Assembly: GCF_900215245.1 (NCBI RefSeq)
Contig: NZ_LT907842.1
Location: 3,472,001-3,536,000, forward strand
Direction of reading: 5' to 3'
Length of the DNA: 64,000 nucleotides
Source of the DNA: Pseudomonas fluorescens
Lineage (GTDB): Bacteria > Pseudomonadota > Gammaproteobacteria > Pseudomonadales > Pseudomonadaceae
In this document: in pieces, positions 62,527-64,000 of the stretch
How the letters are laid out: each line of letters begins with the position of its first letter
How positions within the stretch are numbered: position 1 is the stretch's first letter
The notes under the pieces: model-generated
The model's input: the letters and a program-made list of their open reading frames with translations, nothing else
Database searches by the model: none
Told to the model about the DNA's origin: nothing
Position numbers and translations under genes: made by a program

Positions 62527-64000
62527 TTATGTCTTGCTCATGGTCAGGATAACTGCTGTCCAGCCAGACACCTGACCACCGTTGGCATTGAATTCCGCCA
62601 GGGCCAGTGGCGTCGAGGTGGAGTAGATGTCCTGACTCAGTTGCAGGTTCCAATCACCGTTGCTGTCAGCTTGAGGTTTGCCAAACAACACGCTGCCGCC
62701 TTCAAGATAAACGTAGACGATGGCATTGGGCGCGGCTTTGCCGGTCAGCAAGGGGCGCAGTGAGTTGACGGTGGTGGGGCTGGTGAGTTGAGGCGCGCTG
62801 CCGGAAGGCAAGGTGTTACTGGTGGGTGCAGTGCTCATGGTCAGGGTAACTGCTGTCCAGCCAGACATCAGAGCACCGTTGGCATTGAATTCCCCCAGAG
62901 ACAGTGGCGTCGAGGTGGAGTAGATGTCCTGACTCAGTTGCAGGTTCCAATCACCGTTGCTGTCAGCTTGAGGTTTGCCAAACAACACGCTGCCGCCTTC
63001 AAGATAAACGTAGACGATGGCATTGGGCGCCGCTTTGCCGGTCAGCAAGGGACGCAGTGAGTTGACGGTGGTGGGGCTGGTGAGTTGAGGCGCGCTGCCG
63101 GAAGGCAAGGCGTTACTGGTGGGTGCAGTGCTCATGGTCAGGGTAACGGCTGTCCAGCCAGACATCAGAGCACCGTTGGCATTGAATTCCCCCAGAGACA
63201 GTGGCGTCGAGGTGGAGTAGATGTCCTGACTCAGTTGCAGTTGCCAATCACCGTTGCTGTCAGCTTGAGGTTTGCCAAACAACACGCTGCCGCCTTCAAG
63301 ATAAACGTAGACGATGGCATTGGGCGCCGCTTTGCCGGTCAGCAAGGGACGCAGTGAGTTGACGGTGGTGGGGCTGGTGAGTTGAGGCGCGCTGCCGGAA
63401 GGCAAGGCGTTACTGGTGGGTGCAGTGCTCATGGTCAGGGTAACGGCTGTCCAGCCAGACATCAGAGCACCGTTGGCATTGAATTCCCCCAGAGACAGTG
63501 GCGTCGAGGTGGAGTAGATGTCCTGACTCAGTTGCAGTTGCCAATCACCGTTGCTGTCAGCTTGAGGTTTGCCAAACAACACGCTGCCGCCTTCAAGATA
63601 AACATAGACGATGGCATTGGGCGCCGCTTTGCCGGTCAGCAAGGGGCGCAGTGAGTTGACGGTGGTGGGGCTGGTGAGTTGAGGCGCGCTGCCGGAAGGC
63701 AAGGTGTTACTGGTGGGTGCAGTGCTCATGGTCAGGGTAACGGCTGTCCAGCCAGACATCAGAGCACCGTTGGCATTGAATTCCGCCAGGACCAGTGGCG
63801 TCGAGGTGGAGTAGATGTCCTGACTCAGTTGCAGGTTCCAATCACCGTTGCTGTCAGCTTGAGGTTTGCCAAACAACACGCTGCCGCCTTCAAGATAAAC
63901 GTAGACGATGGCATTGGGCGCCGCTTTGCCGGTCAGCAAGGGGCGCAGTGAGTTGACGGTGGTGGGGCTGGTGAGTTGAGGCGCGCTGCCGGAAGGCAAG
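62527..64000 (-). CDS. C-terminal part of a large tandem-repeat (bacterial Ig-like) protein
   Basis: At least 490 residues; the start lies beyond the right edge. Almost the whole visible part is five copies of a 99-residue unit. Each unit reads LPSGSAPQLTSPTTVNSLRP, LLTGKAAPNAIVYVYLEGGS, then a GDW.LQLSQDIYSTSTPL segment and GWTAVTLTMSTAPTSN. The pattern (TG.A.PNA.V.VY..G......ADSNGDW) is that of bacterial Ig-like domains of surface adhesins. It ends AVILTMSKT with no recognisable C-terminal secretion module. Probably a secreted or surface structural protein; the secretion route cannot be judged without the N-terminus. Confidence 0.8.
   Translation of the reverse strand, partial: LPSGSAPQLTSPTTVNSLRPLLTGKAAPNAIVYVYLEGGSVLFGKPQADSNGDWNLQLSQDIYSTSTPLVLAEFNANGALMSGWTAVTLTMSTAPTSNTLPSGSAPQLTSPTTVNSLRPLLTGKAAPNAIVYVYLEGGSVLFGKPQADSNGDWQLQLSQDIYSTSTPLSLGEFNANGALMSGWTAVTLTMSTAPTSNALPSGSAPQLTSPTTVNSLRPLLTGKAAPNAIVYVYLEGGSVLFGKPQADSNGDWQLQLSQDIYSTSTPLSLGEFNANGALMSGWTAVTLTMSTAPTSNALPSGSAPQLTSPTTVNSLRPLLTGKAAPNAIVYVYLEGGSVLFGKPQADSNGDWNLQLSQDIYSTSTPLSLGEFNANGALMSGWTAVTLTMSTAPTSNTLPSGSAPQLTSPTTVNSLRPLLTGKAAPNAIVYVYLEGGSVLFGKPQADSNGDWNLQLSQDIYSTSTPLALAEFNANGGQVSGWTAVILTMSKT
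62560..64000 (-). repeat. Tandem 297-bp coding repeats
   Basis: Unit length is exactly 297 bases: the same anchor (CAGGTTCCAATCACC or its variant) recurs at 62644 and 62941, and the frames restart at 62788, 63085, 63382 and 63679. Copies differ at only a few bases, for example GGTTCC against GTTGCC, which changes Asn-Leu-Gln to Gln-Leu-Gln. The C-terminal copy is the most diverged. The array runs off the right edge. Confidence 0.95.

Noticed and set aside
62644..63999. Regular 297-bp repeats considered as a CRISPR array
   Set aside because: Units are far too long, lack unique spacers and form one open protein frame.
1..64000. Search for tRNA and rRNA genes
   Set aside because: No T-loop-like GGTTCGA-type sequence in a cloverleaf setting and no rRNA-like conserved stretch were noticed by eye; a covariance-model scan would be decisive.

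Overview
The window looks like chromosomal DNA of a fluorescent Pseudomonas (P. fluorescens group). The evidence is the GC-rich codon use, three REPIN-type paired palindromes, and gene families and orders typical of that genus (aapQMP, hmgABC-hmgR, yejK-hupN-rlmF-valS, sdaA with a serine transporter, two ECF-sigma/FecR iron circuits).

Layout. 1-2796: tail of a general L-amino-acid ABC transporter operon (aapQ cut by the window edge, aapM, aapP). 2860-5175: a broken MqsA-like antitoxin gene, then a GntR/FCD regulator overlapping a CynX/NimT-type exporter. 5178-13539: one long leftward operon for a chaperone-usher surface fibre built from DUF1120 proteins (four subunits, chaperone, usher, a two-domain likely tip protein, two more subunits). 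Divergent from it are a receiver-HPt phosphorelay protein without a kinase, a NarL/RcsB-like response regulator and an eighth DUF1120 gene (13997-16525). 16625-22672: an NTF2-like protein, a GIY-YIG protein, a GST-like protein, a TonB-dependent siderophore receptor with a signalling domain, and a lipoprotein PBP4. 22674-28308: homogentisate catabolism (hmgR divergent from hmgA-fahA-maiA, then an aromatic-acid MFS carrier). 28330-38989: housekeeping and accessory genes (SirB1-like, a leucine-dehydrogenase homologue lacking the catalytic lysine, LexA-controlled yebG, psiE, serine uptake and deamination, an HPF-like protein, a DHA2 exporter with its LysR regulator). 38986-49299: back-to-back iron circuits, fecIRA leftward and DUF3649-PepSY-DUF3325-ECF-FecR-TonB receptor rightward, sharing a Fur-box-like site. 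49427-52563: glutaredoxin, yejK, hupN, rlmF. 52804-64000: an accessory zone around valS.

The most unusual parts are two. First, the Rhs region: a 5.2-kb rhs gene lies between the intact valS 3' end and a second, diverged copy of that 3' end with its terminator. An IS5-type remnant with a readable right end abuts the second copy. The Rhs protein ends in a roughly 330-residue tail with a His...Cys pair, and no immunity gene follows it. This reads as an island inserted at the valS 3' end and later eroded. Second, the DUF1120 fibre locus: every subunit has a signal peptide, two conserved cysteines and a C-terminus ending in Tyr-Leu or Tyr-Trp, as expected of donor-strand-exchanged pilins.

No tRNA, rRNA or CRISPR array was seen. 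Function calls come from reading motifs and remembered families. No database search was run.
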